Positions 4,888-5,398 of a stretch of 5,398 nucleotides of DNA are shown piece after piece (position 1 is the stretch's first letter; every line of letters begins with the position of its first letter). Origin of the DNA: Robiginitomaculum sp. (lineage in GTDB: Bacteria; Pseudomonadota; Alphaproteobacteria; Caulobacterales; Maricaulaceae); contig NVTC01000006.1 in assembly GCA_002732905.1 (NCBI GenBank), positions 26,428 through 31,825 on the forward strand. The letters are read 5' to 3'. The notes beneath the pieces are model-generated. The model worked only from the letters and a program-made list of their open reading frames with translations. It was not told the DNA's origin and searched no databases. The position numbers were made by a program, and so were the translations under genes.

Positions 4888-5398
4888 ATATTGGTAATTT
4901 TTTAGGCCGCGCACGGCGGAGCCAAGTGGCAGTCATCAATCTAGCGACAACAACGGCTGTAAATACGGACATGACGATACCGATGGACAGGGTCACTGCG
5001 AAACCGCGAATGGGACCTGAACCAACAAAGTACAATGTCAAAGCGGCAATCAATGTGGTGATATTGGCGTCCAAGATCGGTGCTAACGACAGACGGTAGC
5101 CTGTATCAATAGCATTGATCGGACCGCGTCCGTTTCGCGATTCCTCACGAATACGCTCAAATATGAGCACATTGGCATCAACCGCCATACCGATTGTCAG
5201 GATAATCCCAGCAATACCCGGTAATGTCAACGTAGCACCCAGCAGAGACAATGCCCCACCGATTAATACGATATTGGTTGCTAGCGCGATGTTAGCAAAT
5301 GTCCCGAACCGCAGACCATATGTGATCCACATAAATATGAACACGCCGCCTAGGCCAATCATGGAAGCAATTTTACCGGCCTGAATAGAATCAGCGCC
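4886..5398 (-). CDS. secD: Protein translocase subunit SecD (C-terminal part, cut by window edge)
   Basis: This is the C-terminal 170 residues of SecD, the partner of SecF in proton-driven protein export. The frame is open to the right edge and begins there with GADSIQAGKIAS, the conserved entry to the membrane domain after the periplasmic P1 region. Five hydrophobic segments follow, with the family motif AVDANVLIFERIREE (roughly residues 70-84 of the fragment) and the terminal signature FVGSGPIRGFAVTLSIGI. The C-terminus is short and basic (RRARPKK). The gene belongs just upstream of secF, in the order secD-secF seen in most bacteria, and yajC would be expected beyond the edge. The internal ATG at 5362 is not the start, because conserved SecD sequence continues upstream of it. 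Identity is very secure. Confidence 0.95.
   Translation of the reverse strand, partial: GADSIQAGKIASMIGLGGVFIFMWITYGLRFGTFANIALATNIVLIGGALSLLGATLTLPGIAGIILTIGMAVDANVLIFERIREESRNGRGPINAIDTGYRLSLAPILDANITTLIAALTLYFVGSGPIRGFAVTLSIGIVMSVFTAVVVARLMTATWLRRARPKKLPI

Noticed and set aside
4879..4914. N-terminally extended SecF starting at 4914
   Set aside because: It would overlap the secD coding end by 29 bp and adds residues not typical of SecF, while ATG 4878 has a well-placed ribosome site.

Overview
The window looks like chromosomal DNA from an alphaproteobacterium, moderately AT-rich by eye. The main reason is that an ftsB/DivIC-type gene lies directly upstream of pdhA on the same strand, an arrangement common in that class. 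The housekeeping proteins (PdhA, SecD, SecF) also read as ordinary alphaproteobacterial versions. A marine member of a Maricaulales/Hyphomonadaceae-like group would fit the nickel superoxide dismutase and the base composition, but the lineage is a guess.

Layout. Positions 1-2705 form a minus-strand block. Read 5' to 3' on that strand it runs: a 598-residue multi-pass membrane protein with a soluble C-terminal domain (DUF4153 type), the small divisome protein FtsB, and the N-terminal part of the pyruvate dehydrogenase E1 alpha subunit, which is cut by the left edge. A divergent intergenic region of about 155 bp (2706-2860) separates this block from a compact plus-strand operon of three genes (2861-3865). 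These encode a 68-residue secreted or membrane-anchored His-containing protein, a nickel superoxide dismutase precursor (SodN), and its S26-type maturation protease (SodX). A hairpin in the 35-bp gap 3866-3900 separates sodX from the convergent secD-secF pair on the minus strand (3901-5398), with secD cut by the right edge.

How the genes work together. sodN encodes a pro-enzyme whose Ni-hook (His-Cys-x-x-Pro-Cys) is preceded by an 18-residue propeptide. SodX, which has the Ser/Lys dyad of S26 peptidases but no membrane anchor, is the expected protease that frees the N-terminal His. The 68-residue protein at the head of the operon is the least expected part. Its mature region resembles only the first His-rich segment of HupE/UreJ-type nickel permeases (H-x6-H spacing followed by a single membrane helix), so it may be a miniature nickel-handling or membrane partner for Ni-SOD. 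That role is inference. The rest of the window is core metabolism (PDH), division (FtsB) and protein export (SecDF). The sodN operon sits between these core genes as a self-contained cassette.

No tRNA, rRNA, CRISPR array, insertion sequence or integrase was seen. No gene-free stretch exceeds 300 bp.
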